DNA of 64,000 nt from Endozoicomonas arenosclerae (GCF_001562015.1 NZ_LASA01000056.1:29030-93029), one strand, 5' to 3'; counted from the first letter of the stretch, positions 1 through 9,509 are shown. The notes: a model not told the origin generated them from the sequence alone. Numbers and translations are program-made.

Positions 1-242
1 CTTACTACAACGCCAAGATTGATGTCATCAGCAGCCCGTCCCATTCGAAAACCTCCACCTTTGCCACGTACTGTAGCAAGGTAGCCTTCCTGACCCAGGC
101 GCTGAACAATTTTCATGACGTGATTTCTGGAGAGATCATAAACGTCCGTGACTTCCTGGATTGAGATCAAGCGGTCCTGAGGCTGCAGCGCCGAGTAGAT
201 CAAAATTCTGAGTGCGTAATCGGTATGTTTGGTCAATTTCAT
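1..242 (-). CDS. nsrR: Rrf2-family nitric-oxide-sensing repressor NsrR (partial, C-terminus outside window)
   Basis: The reverse strand encodes about 80 residues beginning MKLTKHTDYALRILIYSA, the winged-helix N-terminus of Rrf2 regulators. The recognition helix region (SRNHVMKIVQRLGQEGYL) and the basic glycine wing (RGKGGGFRMG) follow. NsrR carries an NO-sensitive Fe-S cluster and represses NO-detoxification genes. The three cluster cysteines lie further downstream and are cut off by the window edge, so cluster binding cannot be confirmed here. The gene is divergent from hmpA, and two NsrR-type operators sit in between, which supports NsrR over its relatives IscR and RirA. Confidence 0.85.
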   Translation of the reverse strand, partial: MKLTKHTDYALRILIYSALQPQDRLISIQEVTDVYDLSRNHVMKIVQRLGQEGYLATVRGKGGGFRMGRAADDINLGVVV

Positions 243-263
243 GCGAACTATAGACTTCTTTTA

Positions 264-286
264 AAGATGCATATAGGATGCACCTA
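264..286. promoter_or_regulatory. NsrR-type operator 1 (imperfect)
   Basis: The left half AAGATGCAT matches the NsrR half-site. The right half (GGATGCACCTA) is degenerate. It lies 4 bp upstream of a better second copy, in the nsrR-hmpA divergent region, so it probably serves hmpA and possibly nsrR itself. Confidence 0.6.
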
Positions 287-289
287 ACA

Positions 290-312
290 AAGATGCATTA
301 CAAATGCTTCTT
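290..312. promoter_or_regulatory. NsrR-type operator 2 (near-consensus)
   Basis: The half-sites AAGATGCATTA and AAATGCTTCTT flank one central base. This is close to the known gammaproteobacterial NsrR palindrome (AAGATGCATTT-N-AAATGCATCTT). It lies 31 bp before the hmpA start codon, so occupancy would block transcription. It also excludes the upstream in-frame ATG at 278, which would lie inside operator 1. Confidence 0.85.
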
Positions 313-343
313 TAATAAAAAAACCATTTGGAGTCATCCCCCC

Positions 344-1546
344 ATGAGCCTGAGTGAAAAGACAGTATCCATCGTCAAAGCCACTGCACCCGTTCTCGCA
401 GAACATGGCGAGGCTATTACCCGCTTCTTCTACCAGCGTATGTTCAACAACCATCCTGAACTGTTGAATATTTTTAATGCGACTAACCAGAAGACGGGTC
501 GTCAGCAGGCTGCTCTGGCTGCAGCTGTTTATGGCTATGCCGCTCACATCGACGATCTGGGTGCCCTGAGCGAAGCCGTTCAGCGTATCGCTCATAAACA
601 TGCCAGCTTCAACGTTAAGCCTGAGCATTACCCGATCGTAGGTGAAAACCTGTTGGCAGCCGTAGCTCACGTTCTGGGCGATGCTGCAACAGACGAGATT
701 CTTGAAGCCTGGGGAGAGGCTTATGGGTTCCTGGCCAACATCTTCATTGAAGTTGAAGAAGGTATTTATAAAGAAAGCGAAAGCCATAACGGCGGCTGGC
801 GCGGTACCCGTGAGTTCAAAGTAGCTCGTAAAGTCAAAGAGAGCGACCTGATCACCTCTTTCTACTTTGAGCCAGTCGACGGTCAAGCTGTTGCAGACTT
901 TAAACCCGGTCAATACATCGGTATTTACATCACGCCTGAAAACAGTGAAAACCGTTGCATCCGTCAGTACAGTTTATCCGATGCGCCTAATGGCAAGAGC
1001 TACAGAATCTCTGTAAAACGTGAAGGTGCAGGCGATACTCTGGGTGTTATTTCCAACTACCTGCACGACCATGTACAGGAAGGCGATGTTGTAGAGCTGA
1101 GTCCTCCTGCCGGTGACTTCTTCCTGGATACCCGCAACGAAAATCCTGTCGTTCTGCTCAGCGGTGGTGTGGGTGTTACTCCAGTGCTCAGCATGCTGAA
1201 TACCCTGACTTCCCTGAACACCTCTGAGCCTATTCGCTTTGTGCACAGTGCAGTAAACGGCAGCGTTCATGCATTTTCTGACCATGTAAATGCTTTGGCC
1301 GAGCAACGTGATAATGTTGAAAAGGTTGTTTTCTACGATCAGCCAGCAGAAGGTGACCAGAACTATGATCATGTTGGGCGTACTGACCTGAACCTGATCC
1401 GCGACCAGATCGAAATCTCTGGCGCTCATTATTACTTCTGCGGACCTCTGGGCTACATGTCCATGGTGAATGAAACACTTCAGGGCTGGGGTGTTCCATC
1501 AGAGAACATTCACTACGAAGTATTTGGTCCTCACAAGGATATCTGA
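344..1546 (+). CDS. hmpA: Flavohaemoprotein / nitric oxide dioxygenase
   Basis: This 400-residue protein oxidises NO to nitrate with O2 and NAD(P)H in the cytoplasm. An N-terminal globin domain (about 1-140) has its proximal haem ligand at His86 in the AHKHASF motif. The FAD domain has the RQYSL signature at 207-211. The NAD(P)H domain has LLSGGVGVTP around 271-280 and ends in the FCGPLGYM motif. The length matches the family. I chose ATG 344, preceded by GGAG at 330-333, rather than the upstream ATG 278 that would add 22 unconserved residues and lie inside the NsrR operators. It is expected to be NO-induced through NsrR. A hairpin follows the stop codon. Confidence 0.96.
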   Translation: MSLSEKTVSIVKATAPVLAEHGEAITRFFYQRMFNNHPELLNIFNATNQKTGRQQAALAAAVYGYAAHIDDLGALSEAVQRIAHKHASFNVKPEHYPIVGENLLAAVAHVLGDAATDEILEAWGEAYGFLANIFIEVEEGIYKESESHNGGWRGTREFKVARKVKESDLITSFYFEPVDGQAVADFKPGQYIGIYITPENSENRCIRQYSLSDAPNGKSYRISVKREGAGDTLGVISNYLHDHVQEGDVVELSPPAGDFFLDTRNENPVVLLSGGVGVTPVLSMLNTLTSLNTSEPIRFVHSAVNGSVHAFSDHVNALAEQRDNVEKVVFYDQPAEGDQNYDHVGRTDLNLIRDQIEISGAHYYFCGPLGYMSMVNETLQGWGVPSENIHYEVFGPHKDI

Positions 1547-1554
1547 TTATTGCT

Positions 1555-1578
1555 GGAGAGAGCTTTAAAGCTCTCTCC
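1555..1578 (+). terminator. Palindromic terminator of hmpA
   Basis: A perfect 24-bp palindrome with arms GGAGAGAGCTTT and AAAGCTCTCTCC starts 9 bp after the hmpA stop. A short T-rich stretch (CTTTTATT) follows some bases later, so it is probably a rho-independent terminator or an RNA-stabilising hairpin. Confidence 0.65.
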
Positions 1579-1712
1579 ATCTGACCTTTTATTGTCACCT
1601 CCCTTTCCTGCTCCGGATCATCTTTTCAAAAAGTCCAGTTTCTGGCACTCATTTCACCCCATCTCTGTTGCTAGATTCTTGATATAGAGGGAATAAAACA
1701 GGGAAGTACGCA

Positions 1713-4700
1713 ATGACTCCGGGTCCTTATGAACAGGTTCGCGACCTGACTCTAAACCGTAAAAAGTTTGCACCGGGTACCAAGGTTGGACTCAACGACC
1801 AGAATGAGTTGGTTGAAGTCGTAGCCAGCTATAAAGACTGGGTTGTGACCAACCAGGATCCGGTTCGACTCAGAAACCTGCTTGGCTCCCTGATTAAATC
1901 CGCCCGCCATGTGAACCAATATCTCAACCTGAGTGATCGCTCCGCTTCAACGCTTGAGACAGAATTAACCGGTGAACTGGATTACTCAGTACTGACTGAT
2001 CAGGTCAAAGAGTTCCTTAGATCACCCGCCTGTCAGATTATCAGAACCCGTGAACAGCTGAACAAGGCTCTGCAGACCTCTTTGCAAGCAAGAAAGCCAG
2101 AGAAAAATCTGCAGGAAAAGCTACAGAAAGAAATGCATGAAGGTTTCTCAAGGTTCTGTGGTTTTATGGACACAACAGACCTGAATCAACTAGTCGGATT
2201 CTATAAAGCGGCACTTCTGGAATGGCTGGATGAGTTCAGTTATCACTGTTCAAGTCAGGGCTTGGACGATGTATACCTAGCTACTCAGGACAGCTTTGAC
2301 GCATTCAGCAAAAATCTTATAGCTGAGACTCTTGGACAAGCCCATAAGCCCGTAAAAACTCCTCCAGGTTCACCTACACCAGAATCGGATCAGTCCGATG
2401 AAGAGTTTGGAGAGTTTGTGAGCTACACCACCTCCTCACCGCTCAACTCCCCTCTGGAAACGCTTTCTGATGAGGACAATTCAAATGTACCCACTCCACA
2501 ACCGGATGACGTGGTACCGCCTTCTACTGCCAAGGCTGACAATCATCAAGAAAAGGATGCCTGGTATTTTTATGGCAAGGACGCCCAGCCCCTACGGGAA
2601 TTGGACAATTTGTTAACAGCTGGCAATGCAGAATCTCTGGAAAGCCTGTTCGAAAAACTCCGTCAAAACCCAAAAACGGGAAAAGACTTCCTGGATGTTA
2701 AAGGATATGAACTCAGGGAAACACTGAATCAAACACCCGAAGTCATTGCTAAAGAACTGCAAAACATGCAGTTGCCATTAGATAATCATCTGGCAATGGC
2801 TTCCGATAAAAAATCCAAACAAGCAGATCCACTCTATGGAATGATCATGTCTGCTGCTCGTGCTCAAGGAGAAGAAGTCGCTCGCCGACTCCCTGATGAT
2901 AATCATGATCTGGTCGAACTGGGGCTCTACCTGAAATACCCGGAAGTTATTGGCATGTGCAAGCCCATAATCACCCAGCAGCTTCGCGTTCTGATACAAC
3001 TTTGCCCTGACCAGGAACAACACTTTATTGAAGTAGCCAGACAAAGCTACCTTACACCTCAGAGAGGACACTTCGCATTCCACGTTCCGTTATTTGGAAA
3101 AGCATCCAGAGAGGTCTTATTACTCTCTGACTTTACCCGCGAAGAACATATCATTCTGGAGTTCATCAAGTCATTTCCTCAGGCTGCTCTGGAGCTTGAT
3201 GCCACAGCCTTTGAAAACGCACTGATACACCCGGAACTTAGTGAGTTTTGGACACCATTCATTACCCGAAATGCGACAAGACTCAGCAAAGAACAATGGC
3301 AGGCACTCTTTAGTGGAGTGCCTCCAAAGTTTCATGAAGTCATGGAAAAACAGCTGTCTAAAACGCCTCCAATGACCTGCCAATTCCCCAGCACTTACGC
3401 CCCTAAGGTAGAAGTTTATCTCAAAGCCAATCCAGAACTTTTATGTAAAGCATTGGAGTTACCGAGAAAAGTTGAATCGGGGGGATTCAGAACACTACAA
3501 GCCGTTGCCAGGTCACTGCCCATTGAAGAGTTGATTGAGCTATCAAACTTGACTGGAAGCCCGGTTATTACCCGGTATCTGGTTACATCGCTGGAAGAAG
3601 CCGTAAAAAAACAGAGCACTATCCCCCTTTCCTCAAGATTGATTCACTTCATCAATTTACACTGGGGAGATCTTTCGCAAGAAGTCCAGTTCGGAATCTT
3701 TGAAACCTTCTCTAAACCAGACCCGGAACTGACCACAGAAGATAGCCAGCAAATAAAGCGCTTACTCGAACACAATCAATCATTCTTAGCCAGCGCCTGC
3801 CTCTCCATGGATTTTGGCCGGTTGATTTGCTCTCCATGGATTGTTCTTCCAGTCTCACACTATGCTAACGGCTTTGAGCAATTCCAGGGAATGGTGTTAG
3901 AAGTATTGGACCAGATGCCTTCACCTCCCCCACCAGAGGATATGCAACAGTCACTGCAGGAACGGTTGAACCTGACTCACTGGTTCCGAAAACACCGCCA
4001 TCACCTGTATGGAAATACTTATGCCGATATACGACACCCCAGTATTCCTAAACTGGTAAGCACTAGTCCAGCCAAGCAACTGGAAGAACTGATTCTCTTC
4101 AGAGTTCAACAGGCTGAACGGGGCCCCAGAAAAGCAGAAGCTTTGGGTACATTACTAGGCTGCGCTTATTCAGATCGCCAACTGCTGGAAATCTACAACC
4201 ATCCCAATTTCCCCAAAGATACTCTGAAAATAAACGACAAAGTATTTTTGTCTCAGCATCGCGGCCCCATCGTAGCGCAATGTATGGCCGAAAGTTTCGG
4301 CGATCACCCTGACGATGCCATTGTTGAAATTGGACGAGCACACGCAGGCATCATTCCGGAAACTCAATGGCGAAGACTTAACCTGAAAGCCCAACTCAAG
4401 CTGGCTGAAAGAGATCCAGCCATTGCTGCAACCCTGCTCTATGATCCAAAACTTCCTCTTCCAGCCAGAGCCTGGATTCACGCTCATCAGGAGCCTGCGG
4501 AATTATCGCTGCTGGATGATTGGCAAGCCGCTTGTGAAAAAGATCAGTTTTCTGCCAGAGAGCTGGAGGAGTGGCAGTTGGCACTTGAACAACTGGCAGT
4601 CTGCGAAGCCGGTAGAAAAAGACTGATATCAAAAGACTTTCCCTGGCCCGAAAGGGACCCTCTCACCTTGAAAGGCCGTGTCTATCTGAAAGTCATGGAA

Positions 4701-6863
4701 CAGGATGCCCGATACTGTCAGGCAGACATTGTTGAAGCCGTTATTGCGGTGAAAAAGCAAAAATTTAAACTATTGAAAAGTCTGGCTGACGTACTAGCCA
4801 GGCATTATCCAGAGATCAAAACCCATGGGCAGCTTAAGGCAGACATACTCACTCGCTCCCATTTTATTCTATCCAAACTGATAGCCCATTCAGAACCTGC
4901 CGCTCTGGACTTCTGGCCCCAATGCACTGATGAAGAAGCTTTGAAGGCTGTGGCCAACAAATCACTGGCTCTTTCACTGGATATTCTCGAGTCCATTCAG
5001 GCTTCAAGACCACAGGAAGGCTATAAGCTCCCACTACCTACCAGGCTGGGATTGATCAAACACAGCCCGCACCCTGAAATCAAACGACGCCTTGCCTTTA
5101 TGGAGCTCCATAATTTACTGGCAAACAGGGATATTTCCAGAGAACTCAGAAGCGAACTGGATCAACGCGTTGAAGACCATCCATTATTTAAATTGATCCA
5201 ACAGGAAGAAGAACTGTTTAAAGCGCTACAGGATATGGTAGAGACAGGCCAGGGCACGCCAAAAGGTCTTCTCGATGAAATGGAAGACTGTGGCGAAGAA
5301 AGTCTGAGGTTATTACTGACACCACTGCAAGAGCGAAAAAAAGTTGAAGAGCGATCACTGGGGTTCAGAACACTTCTGGTGCTGACCAACCAACCCACCA
5401 GCATTGCCAGGAATCAATATGACAAGTTGCTCTCTGGGGCTATCAAATACGAAGCCATAGCCCGCAAGATTCTGGAAGATAAATCGGAAGGCATGGAAGC
5501 CATTCGAAAGACCCTGGGTCAGGAAAAGCTGATCAAACTGATAGGCCCTCATACTGAGCTTTGTCTGGAAGTCATGAAATCAGACAAGCCTTTCCCAATT
5601 AGTGATGCGACTCGGCTGCATTGGGCCAAATGGCATTATGCGATTGCCCAGAAAATGCTGACGGACCCTGCAACTTATCTCCTGGATCCTGACAGCCTGA
5701 AGAATCCTGATATCGTTAAAATGGCCTCTCGCTCTGCAGACAGCTGTAAGCTCCTTATGTTGAGTAGAAAGTGCAAAAACCTGAGAACGCAATTACAACC
5801 AGCAGACTGGGTCACCATTGCCACCACACAACCCGAGTTCATTGACCAGCTGAAAGAAAATGCACAACTCAGCCAGACCTTGGGCCTGGATGATCAACAA
5901 CTGTTACTAATAGGCAAGAAGAGCAGCAAATGGCTGTCTTTCATGCTGGACAATGTTGATTTCGATGCCTTATTCAAAAGCATGTCACCGGATGACCTGA
6001 AGTCTCTGGCCAAGGCCGATGCAGAGAACTCGGGATTGATTCTTCTCAAAGGATTCACTCAGGGAACCATCACAGAACAGGATTTCTTAGCGATGGCCCA
6101 AGAAGGCCGTCAATTTAAAGCCTCTGTATTAAAACACGCACCAGAGCATGTCGCTAAAACTGTCAACGAGGAGCTGTCTAAAAAGCCTCTGCAAGCTGGA
6201 GATCTGCCCACAGAAGAAGGATTCACAAATTATGAGGGGAATCTTGCTGCATTCAGTCAGGGCAAGGACTTCGGAGGCCCTGAAATTGATCATGGATGCT
6301 GCGCTGGATTTGTTATTGATTTCTGTCTGTTTTGCAATGATCCAACCAGTAACCCCGTCAACTACCTCAATCAGAGAGATCAATGGAAAGCCAATCGCAA
6401 GACCAGTGACTATATGAGAAAAGTACGACACTACCAGCGTAATCAGGATTCCTACAGCGATAAAAGCAACCCGACCCTGATAAATATTGATGGCTCAAAA
6501 GTAGCCAGCAGTGATCCGGAAGCCAGTATTGTTCATACCAATGGTAAACGCAGGCTGGATGTGAAAGCCCTGATGGCTGAACTCAGACAGCATAAAAGAC
6601 TTTATATCGCCAGCGCCACTCATGCGGTTGCCCTGACTCTGCAAGAGAACCCATTACTCGGAGATACTCTATATCTGTTTGATGCCAACCATGGTTTGTA
6701 CCGGTTCAGCAACTTTATGGGGGATGACGATCAGCTGGATGACGTGGAAGCGTTGATCAATGACTGGCTGATGAAAACCGGGAAAGGAAAGCTGGACGTG
6801 AAGGTTCACCATTTACAGCCGGATGCCTACACGACGCCGGGACTGAGCAGCCCGACGTCGTAG
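1713..6863 (+). CDS. Giant (1716 aa) effector-like protein with C-terminal C58/YopT-like cysteine protease motifs
   Basis: I do not recognise the body of this protein as a known family. ATG 1713 follows a good AGGGAAG ribosome site. There is no signal peptide or membrane segment. A proline/serine/acid-rich linker lies at about 215-275. A long, largely helical leucine-rich region then runs to about 1500. The last 200 residues carry three spaced motifs: GCCAGF (Cys1529/Cys1530), THAVAL (His1637) and LFDANHG (Asp1657). Their order and spacing (about 107, then 20 residues) resemble the Cys-His-Asp triad of YopT/AvrPphB-type (peptidase C58) effectors. I infer a secreted toxin or effector whose N-terminal bulk handles delivery or target binding. 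It stands alone, convergent with the symporter gene 6 bp away. Confidence 0.6.
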   Translation: MTPGPYEQVRDLTLNRKKFAPGTKVGLNDQNELVEVVASYKDWVVTNQDPVRLRNLLGSLIKSARHVNQYLNLSDRSASTLETELTGELDYSVLTDQVKEFLRSPACQIIRTREQLNKALQTSLQARKPEKNLQEKLQKEMHEGFSRFCGFMDTTDLNQLVGFYKAALLEWLDEFSYHCSSQGLDDVYLATQDSFDAFSKNLIAETLGQAHKPVKTPPGSPTPESDQSDEEFGEFVSYTTSSPLNSPLETLSDEDNSNVPTPQPDDVVPPSTAKADNHQEKDAWYFYGKDAQPLRELDNLLTAGNAESLESLFEKLRQNPKTGKDFLDVKGYELRETLNQTPEVIAKELQNMQLPLDNHLAMASDKKSKQADPLYGMIMSAARAQGEEVARRLPDDNHDLVELGLYLKYPEVIGMCKPIITQQLRVLIQLCPDQEQHFIEVARQSYLTPQRGHFAFHVPLFGKASREVLLLSDFTREEHIILEFIKSFPQAALELDATAFENALIHPELSEFWTPFITRNATRLSKEQWQALFSGVPPKFHEVMEKQLSKTPPMTCQFPSTYAPKVEVYLKANPELLCKALELPRKVESGGFRTLQAVARSLPIEELIELSNLTGSPVITRYLVTSLEEAVKKQSTIPLSSRLIHFINLHWGDLSQEVQFGIFETFSKPDPELTTEDSQQIKRLLEHNQSFLASACLSMDFGRLICSPWIVLPVSHYANGFEQFQGMVLEVLDQMPSPPPPEDMQQSLQERLNLTHWFRKHRHHLYGNTYADIRHPSIPKLVSTSPAKQLEELILFRVQQAERGPRKAEALGTLLGCAYSDRQLLEIYNHPNFPKDTLKINDKVFLSQHRGPIVAQCMAESFGDHPDDAIVEIGRAHAGIIPETQWRRLNLKAQLKLAERDPAIAATLLYDPKLPLPARAWIHAHQEPAELSLLDDWQAACEKDQFSARELEEWQLALEQLAVCEAGRKRLISKDFPWPERDPLTLKGRVYLKVMEQDARYCQADIVEAVIAVKKQKFKLLKSLADVLARHYPEIKTHGQLKADILTRSHFILSKLIAHSEPAALDFWPQCTDEEALKAVANKSLALSLDILESIQASRPQEGYKLPLPTRLGLIKHSPHPEIKRRLAFMELHNLLANRDISRELRSELDQRVEDHPLFKLIQQEEELFKALQDMVETGQGTPKGLLDEMEDCGEESLRLLLTPLQERKKVEERSLGFRTLLVLTNQPTSIARNQYDKLLSGAIKYEAIARKILEDKSEGMEAIRKTLGQEKLIKLIGPHTELCLEVMKSDKPFPISDATRLHWAKWHYAIAQKMLTDPATYLLDPDSLKNPDIVKMASRSADSCKLLMLSRKCKNLRTQLQPADWVTIATTQPEFIDQLKENAQLSQTLGLDDQQLLLIGKKSSKWLSFMLDNVDFDALFKSMSPDDLKSLAKADAENSGLILLKGFTQGTITEQDFLAMAQEGRQFKASVLKHAPEHVAKTVNEELSKKPLQAGDLPTEEGFTNYEGNLAAFSQGKDFGGPEIDHGCCAGFVIDFCLFCNDPTSNPVNYLNQRDQWKANRKTSDYMRKVRHYQRNQDSYSDKSNPTLINIDGSKVASSDPEASIVHTNGKRRLDVKALMAELRQHKRLYIASATHAVALTLQENPLLGDTLYLFDANHGLYRFSNFMGDDDQLDDVEALINDWLMKTGKGKLDVKVHHLQPDAYTTPGLSSPTS
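6831..6861 (+). terminator. Hairpin inside the 3' end of the giant gene
   Basis: Arms ACGACGCCGGG and CCCGACGTCGT (10 of 11 pairing) enclose a 9-base loop and run into the stop codon. No T-tract follows. Because the next gene is convergent and only 6 bp away, the transcript end structure appears to be built into the coding sequence. Confidence 0.4.
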
Positions 6864-6869
6864 ATAGAA

Positions 6870-8156
6870 TCAGGCAGTGGCTACCTGAGGCTTCAGGCTT
6901 TCGCCGGCTTTTTCATCATCAAAGATGGTCTTGTCCAGCTCACCTTCTGTTTTGGCAATAACGGTGGAAACCATTACGTCGCCCTGAACATTCACCCAGG
7001 TACGAGCCATATCGAGAATACGATCAATAGCTGCGATCAGGGCTACACCTTCAATAGGCAGACCTACACTGGACAGCACCAGACTCAGCATAATCAGACC
7101 AGCACCCGGAACACCAGCAGTACCCACTGCTGCCAGAGTAGAAGTAAAGATAATGGTCACGTAGTCAGCCATGGACAGATCAATACCGTATGCCTGAGCA
7201 ATAAACAGCGCACACACACCCTGATACAGAGCTGTACCGTTCATGTTTACGGTAGCGCCCAGAGGCATGACAAAGCTGCAGATACTCTTGGACAGACCCA
7301 GCTTTTTCTCACCCGTCTGCAGACTGACAGGCAGAGTACCGGAGCTGCTGGAAGTACTGAAGGCAACGGTTTGCACGTTCATGGTCGCTTTCAGGAACTT
7401 GCGAGGGCTCAGGCCATTGGCTTTCAGGAAGATGCTGTAGAGACCGTAGATCAGGAAAGCACAACCAAAGTAAACAGAACCAATCACTTTAGCCAGCGGC
7501 AACAGAACTTCGATACCGTTCTGCCCGGCCACAGCAGCCATCAGACCAAAAATACCGTAAGGCGCAAAGCTCATAACGATACCGGTCAGCTGATACATGA
7601 TTTCAGCACCGGACTCGATCAGCTTTTGCATAGGCTCGGCTTTCTTGCCCAGAGTGCTGATAGCAATACCCACAAACAGCGCAAAAACGATGATCTGAAG
7701 GATCTCACCTTTGGCCATGGACATAATCGGGTTGGCAGGAATTGTGGCCACCAGAGTGTCAATCATGGAGGCTGATTCTTTAACTTCACCGACCGCCGGA
7801 GCTACCAGATTCAGACCTTCACCCGGAGCAAAGAAGTTACCAATCAGAAGACCTACAGTAATGGCTACTGCACCTGTAGTGAGATACAGAGCAATACTCT
7901 TCAGTGCCACACGACCCATCTTGCTGGAGTCGTTCATTGAGGTCACACCACTCACCAGGGAGCAGAAGACCAGAGGTACGATCAGCATCTTGATGGCATT
8001 GAGGAACAGGTCACCCAGTGGCTTGAACATGACCGCATCAGGACCCATAGCGAATCCGGTAGCCAGACCCAGCACCATGCCTGTCATGATTTTCTTCCAG
8101 AGTGGAATGTTCTTCCACGTCTGATAAAGACCGTTTTTCTGATCCTTTGAACTCAT
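6870..8156 (-). CDS. Dicarboxylate/amino acid:cation symporter (DAACS, GltP/DctA type)
   Basis: A 428-residue inner-membrane secondary transporter that moves C4-dicarboxylates or acidic amino acids with H+ or Na+. Family hallmarks are the serine-rich hairpin loop (AFSTSSSSGTLP, about 265-276), the NMNGTALY motif and the GVPGAGLIML segment. About eight hydrophobic helices precede a charged C-terminal tail. The start at 8156 has GGAG six bases upstream. The sequence does not settle glutamate/aspartate versus succinate/fumarate. It is monocistronic, with a long (668 bp) upstream gap containing an FNR-like site. Confidence 0.9.
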   Translation of the reverse strand: MSSKDQKNGLYQTWKNIPLWKKIMTGMVLGLATGFAMGPDAVMFKPLGDLFLNAIKMLIVPLVFCSLVSGVTSMNDSSKMGRVALKSIALYLTTGAVAITVGLLIGNFFAPGEGLNLVAPAVGEVKESASMIDTLVATIPANPIMSMAKGEILQIIVFALFVGIAISTLGKKAEPMQKLIESGAEIMYQLTGIVMSFAPYGIFGLMAAVAGQNGIEVLLPLAKVIGSVYFGCAFLIYGLYSIFLKANGLSPRKFLKATMNVQTVAFSTSSSSGTLPVSLQTGEKKLGLSKSICSFVMPLGATVNMNGTALYQGVCALFIAQAYGIDLSMADYVTIIFTSTLAAVGTAGVPGAGLIMLSLVLSSVGLPIEGVALIAAIDRILDMARTWVNVQGDVMVSTVIAKTEGELDKTIFDDEKAGESLKPQVATA

Positions 8157-8824
8157 ATTCTCTCCAGATAGAAAGCTTTACTGCAGTCAGTAATGAGGGG
8201 GCAGACTTTAACCAACCGTTGAAGAATAAAAACCTGTGAATTAACAAGTTTCTGGTTCGTCTTTTACTCTGGACAGGTTTGTTTTCAACAATAAACACCC
8301 ACCCAGCTAGTGGTAATTACACTACTGACTGATAGATAGTATTAATTTGGCAGACGGGTAGCGTGTAAGAAAGAGATGAAACAGGCAACGTCTGAATCAA
8401 AATGATCCACTACCCTTATTTACGACGGGGCGAAAAATGACAATATTTGTTAAACATTGCAATCTGCGAAAAACAGAGTGTTGACCTGCGTCAATTTTGA
8501 ATAAAACTGCGAATCCCCTTGTTTCAACCTACACGCCTTATAAATCATGATGTTCAGCAATAATTAATTCACACACATTATAACGTGAGTAGCAACGATT
8601 CAATCAACAAACAACAAACAACAAATAGATTCGATCTTAATCAATAGATAGTAATACCTGAGTAGACTTTTACTTTTACCAACAGACTTAACCCAACCAA
8701 GGAGTGGTGCAAAAGACTTTGAACGATTAAATGAAAGTACACATTAATGAATAAATAGTCATAAATAATGAATCATGTTCTATGATTATTTCCATCACAC
8801 ACCTTGATTTTCAGAGTAAACCCA
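8157..8824. other. 668-bp AT-rich intergenic region
   Basis: No convincing open reading frame on either strand. It separates the divergent symporter and LysE-type genes. Besides the FNR-like palindrome at 8481 it holds a short run of repeated AACA units near 8600 and several AT-rich stretches that could be promoters. A long leader or a small RNA is possible but unproven. Confidence 0.5.
8481..8494. promoter_or_regulatory. FNR/Anr-like palindrome
   Basis: TTGAC-CTGC-GTCAA is a perfect 5+4+5 inverted repeat that differs from the FNR consensus TTGAT-N4-ATCAA by one symmetric base per half. It lies about 330 bp from the start codons on both sides, so its target (symporter, exporter or an unseen RNA) is unclear. 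Confidence 0.5.
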
Positions 8825-9433
8825 ATGTTGTTAAAGGTCTGGATTACTTTTTTAGCGGCAACTTTTTTATTCAGTGTAACGCCCGGAGCAGGCGCGCTGA
8901 CCAGCATGTCATCCAGCCTTAATCACTCAAAGCTCGAAACGCTAGCCACTCTTCTTGGTCTCGAGTGTGGCATTTTAATCCATCTTGTTCTGGTCGAAGC
9001 AGGAGTTGGAGCATTAATTCTGGCTTCAGACACTTTATTCAATATCATCAAATGGCTGGGGGTTCTTTACCTGGTGTATCTTGGGATTGGAAAATGGTTT
9101 GCCAAGCCCCTAACACCCAAACAACTATCCAGCACGGTCTCAAGCCAACCACTTTTGAAAGCAACACTGGTCAACCTGTCCAATCCCAAAGTGATCATTT
9201 TTCTTGCCGCCCTGCTCCCCCAGTTCATTAACCCTTACCAATCGCTTTGGCCACAGTATCTTGTGCTCTGCTTGACTCTCCTATCAGTTGATTTACTCGT
9301 AATGACCATTTATGCACTTTTCGCTAAAAAATTGGCCACCATAGCTTTTAAGCATCCCAGGCAACAGAACCGCCTATTTGGATCTTTATTCATAGGCTGC
9401 GGAGGCCTGCTTTCCTTTATAACAAAAGCCTGA
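8825..9433 (+). CDS. LysE/RhtB-family amino acid exporter (first copy)
   Basis: About 202 residues and six hydrophobic helices. The family motif near the N-terminus reads FLFSVTPGAGALTSM, where most members have TPGP. The conserved LVNLSNPKVIIFLAALLPQFI segment is present in mid-protein. The family exports amino acids or homoserine lactones across the inner membrane; the substrate is not predictable here. ATG 8825 gives the usual N-terminus. An in-frame TTG at 8804 would add seven residues without a clear ribosome site. A second, distinct LysE-type gene lies at 26287. Confidence 0.85.
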   Translation: MLLKVWITFLAATFLFSVTPGAGALTSMSSSLNHSKLETLATLLGLECGILIHLVLVEAGVGALILASDTLFNIIKWLGVLYLVYLGIGKWFAKPLTPKQLSSTVSSQPLLKATLVNLSNPKVIIFLAALLPQFINPYQSLWPQYLVLCLTLLSVDLLVMTIYALFAKKLATIAFKHPRQQNRLFGSLFIGCGGLLSFITKA

Positions 9434-9509
9434 GACAACTTCTGATGAGGCGATTATTTGGAGCCGGCAGCTCAACAGGCTACCATAGAGTTTTGTCTGA
9501 AACGTTCTA

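Noticed and set aside
278..343. Upstream in-frame start extending HmpA by 22 residues
   Set aside because: It lies inside the first NsrR operator; the extra residues are unlike the family, and ATG 344 has a ribosome site and gives the normal length.
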